Positions 17,856-26,129 of a stretch of 64,000 nt of DNA are shown piece by piece. The notes under the pieces are model-generated. The model had not been told where the DNA came from, made no database searches, and was given only the letters and a program-made list of their open reading frames with translations. Position numbers and translations under genes: made by a program. The stretch is from an uncultured Bacteroidales bacterium. GTDB taxonomy: Bacteria > Bacteroidota > Bacteroidia > Bacteroidales > FEN-979. Location of the stretch: assembly GCA_903959905.1 (NCBI GenBank), contig CAJBYO010000025.1, forward strand, positions 19,264-83,263. The letters are read 5' to 3'. Each line of letters starts with the position of its first letter. The stretch's first letter is position 1.

Positions 17856-19043
17856 TTAATTTCGTTTTGCAAAAATAGCAATGCTTGTGATGATAGCAAA
17901 ACCAAAAAACAGGATGAGCAGGAGTGTGTTTGGCAGTATACTGGCAATATTGCCTTCGCGAATGAAGAGGTTCAGGTAGTTATCAATGCCCCAGCGGATC
18001 GGGGAGAGGTGGCTTATAAGTTGAATAAATTGTGGCATGATGTGGATTGGCAGAAAAGTTCCGCTGATAATGCCCAGAAGCACAACCATCACTGAGCCAA
18101 AAAGGGCTGCCTGGTTGTGTGTGCCTGCTGCAGCACCTACGATGATTCCAAAGCCTATGGCGGCCAGGGAAGCGGCCACTGTGGCGATAAAAATGGCCGC
18201 ATACTGATGCCCCAGATCCAGCTGCGGAAAACCGAAGAAAGTGGGGAAAACCCATGTTCCGATGACCATCATCAGGCAGAACTGCAAGAGGCAGACCACC
18301 AGGTAGGCAAGAACTTTTCCTCCCAGGATGGTGCTGATGCTTACAGGCAGTGACCGCAGCCGTTTGAAACTGCCTTCGTTCTTCTCTGTAACGAGGCTGC
18401 CGGCTAAAGGGATGACGATAAAAAACATGGCAAACAGGATGAATCCGGGTACATTGTTCTGAATAACGTTCGGGGTAATCTGCGATTTTTCCCTCAGGGC
18501 ATAGGTTTCTTTCACCGGTGGCAAATTCTGCATTGTTTCGGCAACCATCGTACGAACAACAGGTTGCATATTGCCCGGTATGTTTGCAAGGATGTTATTC
18601 ATGGCCGCTTTTGTCTGCACCCCCCTGATGATATAGGTAAGCGAGTTTGTTGTTGCCACCCTGAAACTTTCCTGCAGCGTGGGGTCAATAAGCAAATTGA
18701 TGGCTTCACCGGATCGCGGGATGATCACACCGAATTTATAGTCGCCCCGGCTGATGAGTTCCATGGCCTGGGGCAGGGTTACCGGTACGTTTCCGATCTC
18801 CGCCACTGGTTTGAAAAATCCCGATGAATCAAGGTTTGTCAGCAGGGTAGCAGTAAACGGCGTTTTCATTTCATCCACGAAGAGGAGGCGGGTCCCTGAA
18901 TTCTGACTTTTGAGTGCGTTTTCCTGGGCAAGGGTAACCACGAAGATCAGCAGGACCGGCATCAGGAAAAGGATGATCAGTCCGGGCATATCCCTTAAAA
19001 GCAAAAGAAATTCCTTTCTCAGAACAAACCAGAGTTTTCGCAT
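17856..19043 (-). CDS. ABC-2 type transporter permease
   Basis: Start chosen at ATG 19043 (MRKLWFVLRKEFLLLLRDMPG, 395 aa). One N-terminal membrane helix, a periplasmic domain of about 150 residues, then five or six helices with the ABC-2 pattern (LAGSLVTEKNEGSFKRLRSLPVS, LLGIISGTFLPI). The charged segment ahead of the cluster of helices is the usual coupling region for an ATPase. No ATP-binding protein gene is in this operon or elsewhere in the window, so the partner must be encoded elsewhere. Likely job: moving a lipid-like product or precursor across the inner membrane. Confidence 0.85.
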   Translation of the reverse strand: MRKLWFVLRKEFLLLLRDMPGLIILFLMPVLLIFVVTLAQENALKSQNSGTRLLFVDEMKTPFTATLLTNLDSSGFFKPVAEIGNVPVTLPQAMELISRGDYKFGVIIPRSGEAINLLIDPTLQESFRVATTNSLTYIIRGVQTKAAMNNILANIPGNMQPVVRTMVAETMQNLPPVKETYALREKSQITPNVIQNNVPGFILFAMFFIVIPLAGSLVTEKNEGSFKRLRSLPVSISTILGGKVLAYLVVCLLQFCLMMVIGTWVFPTFFGFPQLDLGHQYAAIFIATVAASLAAIGFGIIVGAAAGTHNQAALFGSVMVVLLGIISGTFLPIHIMPQFIQLISHLSPIRWGIDNYLNLFIREGNIASILPNTLLLILFFGFAIITSIAIFAKRN

Positions 19044-19062
19044 GTGGCAAAAGTAGAAAGAT

Positions 19063-20151
19063 TTATTGACTCTTTCGGGCCTCAATCAGGCTGATCGGGG
19101 CAATGGTGGAGATGGTCCTGGTGAGGGTGAATCCCGAATTTCGCAGCAGTTCAGCGTATTCCGGAAGGGTGCGTTCCAGCCCGCCGGGCATGGAGGCCAT
19201 CATTTGTATATCAAGCAGCTTTGCCAGAGAAGGCTCATTCCCCGGAGGTACAATCATTTCTATGATGAGCAGAGTTGATGAATCTTTCATGGCCCCGTGT
19301 ATCTTCCTCAACAAATCAATGGACTGTCGGTCACCCCAGTTGTGAACGATGTTTTTAAGCATATAAAGATCGGCACCGGCAGGGATGGCACTGAAAAAAT
19401 CACCAGGCACAACCGTGATCCTGTTTTCAACATGATGGAAGGAAATGATATCCTGCGATTTCAGGAGGGCATCCGGTGTGTCAAACAGGATGCCTTTAGC
19501 TAAAGGGTTGTTTTGCAGGATATTTGCCAGCAGAAATCCTTCGCCACCACCAATATCAGCAATGATGCTGAACCTTGAGAAATCGTAGGTTTGAAGGATG
19601 GGAGCCAGCCCCAGGTCTGAGAGGTTGGACATGGATTTGTCAAACACCGAATACTCTTCCGGATGCCCGGCAAGGTATTCATAGGTAGGCTTTCCGTATT
19701 TGTTGGTGAATGCATCTTTCCCGGTGCGAACGGAATATTCCAGGTTGCTCATCAGGTTCCAGTTGACAGGCCCCAGGTGATGAAGGATCATGTGGCGCAG
19801 AGAGCCGGGAGCATCCAACAGGCCTTTTGACATGCTGTTGAGTTGATACTTGCCATCGCCGGTTTCGGCAAAGATTCCCTGGCTTGATAAGGCACGAAGG
19901 ATACGTGCCAGGTTGCCGGCATCAACTTTCAGTCGCGCGGCAAGTTCTTCAGCTGTTAAAGGTTTTTCTTTCAGTTCTCCTGCAATGTCAAGTTTTGCTG
20001 CGACATAGATGGATGGGAGCAGCCAGAAGTTCTGAAACTGCTCATAAAGTACAACGTTACCGGGAAATAACTTCCTGTTGAACTGAAGTAAAAATGTGCG
20101 GAAAGTCTGGATGGCCCTGATAAGCCATACTGGTGGCAATTTCTGAACCAT
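19063..20151 (-). CDS. SAM-dependent O-methyltransferase (acetylserotonin/hydroxyneurosporene type)
   Basis: 362 aa. An N-terminal winged-helix dimerisation domain (about 45-125: FWLLPSIYVAAKLDIAGEL, then NLARILRAL) is followed by a class I methyltransferase fold with IADIGGGEGFLL (SAM motif I, around residue 193), and HNWGD with the catalytic His of this family. LLIIEMIVPPG is typical of the plant-type small-molecule methyltransferases. It would methylate a hydroxyl of the pathway product or a precursor. 8 bp behind the TIM-barrel gene and 19 bp ahead of the permease. Confidence 0.88.
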   Translation of the reverse strand: MVQKLPPVWLIRAIQTFRTFLLQFNRKLFPGNVVLYEQFQNFWLLPSIYVAAKLDIAGELKEKPLTAEELAARLKVDAGNLARILRALSSQGIFAETGDGKYQLNSMSKGLLDAPGSLRHMILHHLGPVNWNLMSNLEYSVRTGKDAFTNKYGKPTYEYLAGHPEEYSVFDKSMSNLSDLGLAPILQTYDFSRFSIIADIGGGEGFLLANILQNNPLAKGILFDTPDALLKSQDIISFHHVENRITVVPGDFFSAIPAGADLYMLKNIVHNWGDRQSIDLLRKIHGAMKDSSTLLIIEMIVPPGNEPSLAKLLDIQMMASMPGGLERTLPEYAELLRNSGFTLTRTISTIAPISLIEARKSQ

Positions 20152-20159
20152 GGGAAGAA

Positions 20160-21968
20160 CTATACGACTGCTTCCTCGTTTTGGTGAATGGGAAGTTTTT
20201 TCAGCTGGAGTTCAAACTTCTCAAGGTCGGCAATGAGTTTTGTCTTTTTATCCATGAAGTTTACCTTCACATTTGCAAACAGCTCCTTGTAGTATTGAAT
20301 TCCCTTATCAAGATTATCCCTGAAAGTTGTAAAATACTCCTGCTGTTTGTCAGACCATGGAACTTCTGTTTCGTCCAGCTTGCTCTTCAGGTAATCAATA
20401 TAGATCATGAGTTCCTTGATGAACATGTGGGGCCTGTCTTTTCTTTTGATAACATTGATCTTTCCGTAGATATGATCCACCATTTCGCGCAGTGTCATTA
20501 CTTCAGAAAAATAGGCCATATTCGGACCCGGGCAAATTGAAACGCCCGGCTTCTCGATTCTGGTATCGAGGTGGTTTACCAGCAGGGCAGAGGTTCCGAG
20601 GCCGACGCAGATGCACGACTTATCCACAACCTTGTTGTATTCGTTCTGAAATTGGGTTTCATCCAGTCCGCTGGATTTCAACTCCTCAATTTTCAGTTTC
20701 TGGTATTTCCTTGATGCAGTGCACAAGGTGGGCTCGCCGAACTCATTGCTGAGGGCAGCATATTTTTTCGGGCAGGGGTTTCCTGGCGTATTCTGCTGTA
20801 TATAGGCCTCTTTTTCAAGGTCTTTTGTGTTCCCACGGAGATTGTTGAAGGGAACCCCCAACGGACTGATTTCACTGATGAAAAGGTCTTCTTCTTTGGC
20901 TTTGCACAACAGGTCAAGCGTATATTCATCCACATTCACCACTTCAGGAACGAGCAGGAACGGTGTGCCCCAGCCAACAGAGTCAAGCTGGTAATGTTCA
21001 GCAAGAAACTGATGTTCTTCTGCGGTGCCAACACCACCCTGGGCGGTAATTTTAATTTCCATCGGCTGTTCGGGGCAGGGTCGGTTTTTTGCCTTCAGGG
21101 CCACTTTCAGCAGGGCAAAGGTTTGATTGATCAGGTCTTCACGGTTGCGGTTAATCTCATCAAGCACAGGGCCTAACAGGAAACCGTTGGTGGGAAATGC
21201 ATGTCCGCCGCAGTTCAGGCCCGATTCAATGCGGTATTCAGAGACCCACAGGCCCTTTTTAGCGAGATATTTTCCCTGGATCAGTGCTGACCTGTGGTCA
21301 CTTACCTTGAGGGTTATTTTTTTCCTGAGGTTGAAACTTTCATCAGGGTAAAATTCATCAAAAGTCTCCAGATAATTATAAAGCCTCGGACTCATTCCTG
21401 CCGACAGTACCACTGATGAGGAGAGGTCGCTGCGAACAAAGCCGCGCAGTGCCGCATGACCGTCGTTGTATTCAATCGGAAGCTTTACATGGTCACGGTA
21501 ATTTTCCTTGTCAACCTTGGTCATGATGTTCACATCAATGCTGCCCATGGTGAGGTTTTCATGAATCCATGATTTGACATCCAACCCGTTCCAATCCTGT
21601 TTCAGTTGTTCAAATTTTTGCTTCAGGCTTGATGATTCGTGAAGCATATCAATATAATTATGGAATTCGCTGGTCTTCTGATCGTAAGTCGCCTTCAGCT
21701 CTTCAAATTTGTCCTTGGCAATTTTATCCACAAGGTTAAGGTATGCTGTGATTCTTTTGGCCCTGAAATCATCAATTTTTTCGGAAATACCGTGGAAGGG
21801 GAGGTCAAATTTTTTGCTGTAGAACTCCCTGAGTTTTTCCATCAGCATATCATCAAGCAATGAGATTACCGAAGATACTCCAAGATGTGCCACTTTTACT
21901 GGCGTATCAATGGAATAGCCAATTCCCAGTACCGGGATATGGAATGAGTGCGGGGCGGGTTTATTCAT
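20160..21968 (-). CDS. Probable FMN-dependent TIM-barrel protein (nitronate monooxygenase/FabK/PfaD-like)
   Basis: Start chosen at ATG 21968 (MNKPAPHSFHIPVLG, 602 aa) because the longer frame overlaps the TonB receptor gene. I do not recognise a named family with certainty. The segment GGHAF (254-258), AQGGVGTAEEH (309-319) and VGWGTPFL (331-338) follow the order and spacing seen in 2-nitropropane dioxygenase-type flavoproteins, which include the enoyl reductases FabK and PfaD. Residues about 40-130 are a charged helical insert, and a long charged helical tail starts near 520. Cys399, 416, 452, 454 and 479 in the second half could bind metal or an Fe-S cluster. In this locus an enoyl reductase or flavin oxidase role is possible. 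Confidence 0.5.
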   Translation of the reverse strand: MNKPAPHSFHIPVLGIGYSIDTPVKVAHLGVSSVISLLDDMLMEKLREFYSKKFDLPFHGISEKIDDFRAKRITAYLNLVDKIAKDKFEELKATYDQKTSEFHNYIDMLHESSSLKQKFEQLKQDWNGLDVKSWIHENLTMGSIDVNIMTKVDKENYRDHVKLPIEYNDGHAALRGFVRSDLSSSVVLSAGMSPRLYNYLETFDEFYPDESFNLRKKITLKVSDHRSALIQGKYLAKKGLWVSEYRIESGLNCGGHAFPTNGFLLGPVLDEINRNREDLINQTFALLKVALKAKNRPCPEQPMEIKITAQGGVGTAEEHQFLAEHYQLDSVGWGTPFLLVPEVVNVDEYTLDLLCKAKEEDLFISEISPLGVPFNNLRGNTKDLEKEAYIQQNTPGNPCPKKYAALSNEFGEPTLCTASRKYQKLKIEELKSSGLDETQFQNEYNKVVDKSCICVGLGTSALLVNHLDTRIEKPGVSICPGPNMAYFSEVMTLREMVDHIYGKINVIKRKDRPHMFIKELMIYIDYLKSKLDETEVPWSDKQQEYFTTFRDNLDKGIQYYKELFANVKVNFMDKKTKLIADLEKFELQLKKLPIHQNEEAVV

Positions 21969-22005
21969 GTAAGGGTCTTTGGAATGCAAAGATAGTGCTT
22001 TTTCA

Positions 22006-24393
22006 CTAGAATTGTATCCGCCACGTTCCCATGGGGAAAAATCCCATTTCAAAGAAATCCCTGACCTCACCTGTTTTTGGATCAATACGTTGGAGCGAGA
22101 TATTTGTAAAACTGGTGCGGTATTGCAGGTCAATGAAAAAATCAATGTTGTAGCCCGGAAGGTTGCGCCTGATACCGAATCTGAATGCCAGCCGCTTGTA
22201 ATGGGGGAAACGCGGTGTATAAGCCTGGCTCCAGTCGTATGTTGCTTCCCCGGAGGCTAAAGTTGCGTTGACATCATAAGGAATGTAAGGGCTGCCACCG
22301 GTATAGGTTGCCCGCAGGCCGAATGACATAACACCCCACTTGCGCCGGCCCATGATGAATTCATATCCCCCCGCTGCGTTCAACGCATAGTTTACATTGA
22401 ATGCCGTGTTTCGTGCATGGTTATCGTAACCATTGTAAGTAGAATTGAAAACAGAGGCGGAGAACAGGAAGTAATAATTTTTAATGAAGAACCTTTCAAA
22501 CGTGCATTCCAGGCCATAATTGTGCCCCGTACCTTTGTTAACAAGGCTGTCGGCATATTGTCTGTCAATGAAAAACTCATGGCCCTGATTGCTGAGGGAA
22601 TATTGCGGGATGGACGCTTTAACAGGTATATCGTACAGGTACTGATAGTATAGCTCAGTCTTGAAACGCAGATTAGCGGCTGCCATAAAGTTATAGCCAA
22701 GTGCTGCCTGCATGTTCCTGGTGTAACCAAGTTTGAGGTTAGGCTGCACGACCGCACCTCCTGGCTGCTGAGCGAGGATGAAGTAGATGACCCGGGGTTG
22801 CATCTGGCTGTAAAGTCCTGTGCCAAAATTGATGGAGTGGCGCTGACTGATATTCCAGTCAAATCCAAGCCGTGGTTCTATCGCATTTGAATTGTTCAGC
22901 GACAGCCATGAACCATAACATCCTATGGTTGTCGAAAATTTGGGACTTATAAGATACTGCCATTGGGCAAATCCCCGCACAAGGTGCATGCGTTCCCTCG
23001 TGTTCGTATTTAAGAGGAAAGTGCCTTTATACATCATGCTGTCACCGAATGACATGCGGTAGTAATCCCAGTAAATTCCGCCGTTCAGCGTATGCTTTGA
23101 TGTGAATTTCTGCGTGAGTGCCGAGGAAAACGAATACTTCACTTCTGTCGATCTTTCTCCTGCCCAGCGGGAAGGGGTTTGCTGTACATTGGAGAAAGTG
23201 TCAATCTTTGTCCGGGTGTCAGACGCGACCACATACAACATGTTTTTCCATCTGGTGTTTTTTGTTAGCATGACCTGGTGCGAAATGCCCAGAACTCCAA
23301 GGTCTGACCCGTTGGAAAGGTCTTCTCCATAATCGGGGAAAAGCCATTTTGACTGTTTTTTCCTGCTGTCGTAAAGTTCAATATAACTAAGCCCCCCGAT
23401 GCCGGTGATGGTGAAGACCCCGGCTTTCCTTGTCGGGATGCTGATTTTTATATTCAGGTCCTGGTATTTGGGCACAATGCCGGTGTTGACACCGAACCAG
23501 TTGAGGAATTGAAGGGGCGAATATCGGTAAGAGACGAGGTACGATGCGCGGCTTTTTTTCGAAAATGGCCCTTCTGTTCCGAATTCCAGGCCATTCCAGC
23601 CAACCTCAAACCAGTATTCGTGTTTTTCCTGGTTCCCGGTGCGCATTTTAAGGTCAAAAATACCAGCCAGGGTATTTCCATACTGGGCAGGAAATGCACC
23701 TGTAAAAAAATCGGAGTTCGTGACAAGGTTGTTGTTCAGAACAGTAACAGGGCCTCCTGTGGTACCAACAGCAGCAAAATGGTTGGGGTTGGGGATTTCC
23801 ATATCATCAATGCGCCATTGAAGTCCTGTTGGAGAGTTGCCTCGAACGATGATGTCGTTGCGGTTGTCTATACCACTGGTTACACCGGCAAAGTTGGCTG
23901 CCATACGTGCCGGGTCATTGTAACTTCCTGCAAACCTGAAAGTCTCGTCAACACTAAAGGACCTGACGCTCACGGTGGCCAGTTTATTGATCGCTTCATT
24001 TTTCCTGTACCCGGCCCTGATCTCTACTTCAGTTGCATATACAGCGGTTTCCTGCAATAAAATTGTTGTGCTGGACTCTTTCCCGCTCACTACGTCCAAA
24101 GGATCGGTTAGTGTTGTTGCATAGCCTACAAAGCTTACCTTCAACTGATGTTGCCCGATCTTAACCTGTAAAAACCGGAAATGTCCGTTGGTGTCAGATA
24201 CCGTACCAATCACAGGGTCAGAACCCACTATGGTCACAGTGGCGCCCGGAAGCGGGGTGAGGGTTTGATTGTCGAGAACAACACCCCGTACAGCAGACCT
24301 GAGCACTTTTTGGGAAGACCCGGAAAAACTGCACAGAATAAAGAAAAGTGAAAAGATGATTACCAGATGTTCCCTGATGCGGTTATCAAACAT
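22006..24393 (-). CDS. TonB-dependent receptor with carboxypeptidase-regulatory-like N-domain
   Basis: 795 aa. Signal peptide (LVIIFSLFFILCSFSGSSQ), a CarboxypepD_reg-like domain (about 35-115: VRGVVLDNQTLTPLPGATV), a plug (NDIIVRGNSPTGLQWRIDDMEIPNPNHF outline, about 175-260) and a 22-strand-type barrel ending in GTWRIQF with a C-terminal Phe. No SusD gene follows, so it is not a classical SusC. It is embedded in the biosynthetic operon, 19 bp after a small unknown gene. It could take up a precursor or metal/cobalamin for the B12-type enzymes, or place the product in the outer membrane; the sequence does not decide. Confidence 0.9.
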   Translation of the reverse strand: MFDNRIREHLVIIFSLFFILCSFSGSSQKVLRSAVRGVVLDNQTLTPLPGATVTIVGSDPVIGTVSDTNGHFRFLQVKIGQHQLKVSFVGYATTLTDPLDVVSGKESSTTILLQETAVYATEVEIRAGYRKNEAINKLATVSVRSFSVDETFRFAGSYNDPARMAANFAGVTSGIDNRNDIIVRGNSPTGLQWRIDDMEIPNPNHFAAVGTTGGPVTVLNNNLVTNSDFFTGAFPAQYGNTLAGIFDLKMRTGNQEKHEYWFEVGWNGLEFGTEGPFSKKSRASYLVSYRYSPLQFLNWFGVNTGIVPKYQDLNIKISIPTRKAGVFTITGIGGLSYIELYDSRKKQSKWLFPDYGEDLSNGSDLGVLGISHQVMLTKNTRWKNMLYVVASDTRTKIDTFSNVQQTPSRWAGERSTEVKYSFSSALTQKFTSKHTLNGGIYWDYYRMSFGDSMMYKGTFLLNTNTRERMHLVRGFAQWQYLISPKFSTTIGCYGSWLSLNNSNAIEPRLGFDWNISQRHSINFGTGLYSQMQPRVIYFILAQQPGGAVVQPNLKLGYTRNMQAALGYNFMAAANLRFKTELYYQYLYDIPVKASIPQYSLSNQGHEFFIDRQYADSLVNKGTGHNYGLECTFERFFIKNYYFLFSASVFNSTYNGYDNHARNTAFNVNYALNAAGGYEFIMGRRKWGVMSFGLRATYTGGSPYIPYDVNATLASGEATYDWSQAYTPRFPHYKRLAFRFGIRRNLPGYNIDFFIDLQYRTSFTNISLQRIDPKTGEVRDFFEMGFFPMGTWRIQF

Positions 24394-24412
24394 GAGGTAA
24401 AAATAAAAAAAA

Positions 24413-24799
24413 TTAACCCTCCATCATGGCATCCACCTGTTCGGGGGTTAAGCGCGACCATTTAGGGTTGACAAAGCGTTGGTCATCCACCTCAAAATTC
24501 ACCAGGTCGAAGGTTTCCTCATAAAAGGCAAGTTTGCTGCGCAGATCGGGGGTATGTTCAACAAAGATGAACTTTCCGGTGTCGCATTGCACTTCGTTCA
24601 TAATCTGGGTGGCAAGCGGGGCACACCATTCAGTGACCGGTGTACCGGGATTTTGCCTGTAGATCTCCGTGGCAATGGCAAGCGTTTTTCCATCCTTGCG
24701 CTGAATAACCTTCAACCCGCATTTTGAAGGACTGTCCCATTGTCCTGCATAGTTGAAGTAGCGGTCCATGTATTTATTAAAGTCGGGATTGGTCTCCAT
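24413..24799 (-). CDS. Small cytoplasmic protein of unknown function
   Basis: 128 aa, no signal peptide or membrane segment. I recognise no family. It is acidic, with two Cys (in SKCGL and EWCAPL) plus one in VQCDTG, and conserved-looking aromatic stretches (RYFNYAGQWDSP). Spacing (58 bp after the radical SAM gene, 19 bp before the TonB receptor) and strand place it in the operon, so it is likely translated. It could be a partner of the preceding radical SAM enzyme, but that is only inferred from position. Confidence 0.6.
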   Translation of the reverse strand: METNPDFNKYMDRYFNYAGQWDSPSKCGLKVIQRKDGKTLAIATEIYRQNPGTPVTEWCAPLATQIMNEVQCDTGKFIFVEHTPDLRSKLAFYEETFDLVNFEVDDQRFVNPKWSRLTPEQVDAMMEG

Positions 24800-24857
24800 T
24801 GGGAATTGGTGTGGGTTAAAGGGTTAGCATGTTGTGAGTGGGGAGCAGGTGAGTGCA

Positions 24858-26129
24858 TTATGCAACTTTAGGCACCTTTTTTCCAAAACTAAGGTCAGCG
24901 ATATCGCGCCGGCGGGGTGTGTAGGTGCCGTCGGCGATTTCGCGGGAAACAACCTTGTTGATGAGGTTGAACATCTTCATGGTTTGCGGTTCATCTTTGT
25001 AGAAAGTGTCCCAGGCGTACTGGTAAAGTTCTCCCAGGCGCTCGGCCGACATATGTTTTGGGTGGTAAACCACTTTACCGGCATTGTAATGGTTCCAGTC
25101 AGTGTCAAAGATCCGTCCCTGCTTCAAAAGGTCGCTGTAAGCTTTGGTATGTGGGAATGGGGCGAGTACGGTAAACTCTGCCAGGTCCAGTTCAATTTCC
25201 AGCAGAAAGTCAACCAGGCGCTTGATATCATCTTCTGTCTGGTTGTCGAGCCCCAGTAAAATAGTCCCTTCAACAGCAATTCCGTATTCGTGATATTGCT
25301 TAATGCGATTCTTGATATAATCTGATGTATCAAACACAGCCTGATATACATACCATGCTCCGGCCTGGGCTGCCAGATCCAACACTTCATCCTTATCTTC
25401 AATGGTATGGCTTACCCATTTTTTCTTCAGGGGGATCATGGCCTTAAAGAGGTCTTTCTCCCACTGGGTATCAAGTGCAAGTGAGTTGTCAACAATGAAA
25501 AGGCGGTTGTTGTCCATCTGCGACAACTCTTCCACCACCCGGTCGATGGGGCGGGGGCGGAATCCGCGGCCACCAAGGTAACGTACGGCGCAGGGGTAGC
25601 AATCATAAATACATCCGCGGGAGGCATGAAACAGGTCAACCATTCGGAATCCCTTGTGATAGTAAAGATCTTTTTTCAGGATATCACGTTTGGCGGGCCC
25701 GATCAGGCTCATTTCAGGTGGTGTGCTGATGAAGTTGTATATCTTCTTCAGATCGTTCTTATGAAAATCCAGGAAAACCTGACCAAGGCGCCCTTCCACC
25801 TCGCCGAGGAAAACAGAATCGGCATGGAGCATGGTCTCTTCGGCATGGAGCATCGTGGATATTCCTCCGAAAATTACCTTTTTCCCTAACCTGCGGTACT
25901 CGTCTGCAATTTCCCATCCACGTTTCACCTGGGTGGTAAGCATCATGGAAATGCCAACAAAATCAGGGCTTTCATCAATAATAAGATCTTCAACGTTTTC
26001 GTCGGTGAAGTCAATTTCAATATTGTCAGGGATTTCGGCGGCCATGACGACCGGACCGTGGGGTGGTAGGTTGAAGATCGTTTGTCCTTCAAGTTTTTGC
26101 CAGCGTGGATATATCAGTTTAAATTTCAT
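24858..26129 (-). CDS. B12-binding-domain radical SAM enzyme (1 of 4)
   Basis: Start chosen at ATG 26129 (MKFKLIYPRW, 423 aa); it overlaps the stop of the C45 gene as ATGA. Residues 1-125 form a Rossmann-like B12-binding domain (PDFVGISMML, VIFGGISTML, LGEVEG) without a DxHxxG motif, so cobalamin, if bound, would be base-off without His ligation. The radical SAM cluster motif is CIYDCYPC (Cys173, 177, 180). The tail after residue 340 is helical. Such enzymes do radical methylation, cyclisation or C-C bond rearrangement of hydrophobic substrates. The N-domain resembles that of the enzyme at 42211, suggesting paralogues. Confidence 0.9.
   Translation of the reverse strand: MKFKLIYPRWQKLEGQTIFNLPPHGPVVMAAEIPDNIEIDFTDENVEDLIIDESPDFVGISMMLTTQVKRGWEIADEYRRLGKKVIFGGISTMLHAEETMLHADSVFLGEVEGRLGQVFLDFHKNDLKKIYNFISTPPEMSLIGPAKRDILKKDLYYHKGFRMVDLFHASRGCIYDCYPCAVRYLGGRGFRPRPIDRVVEELSQMDNNRLFIVDNSLALDTQWEKDLFKAMIPLKKKWVSHTIEDKDEVLDLAAQAGAWYVYQAVFDTSDYIKNRIKQYHEYGIAVEGTILLGLDNQTEDDIKRLVDFLLEIELDLAEFTVLAPFPHTKAYSDLLKQGRIFDTDWNHYNAGKVVYHPKHMSAERLGELYQYAWDTFYKDEPQTMKMFNLINKVVSREIADGTYTPRRRDIADLSFGKKVPKVA

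Noticed and set aside
22006..24393. SusC classification of the TonB receptor
   Set aside because: No SusD gene lies next to it and no glycan genes surround it.
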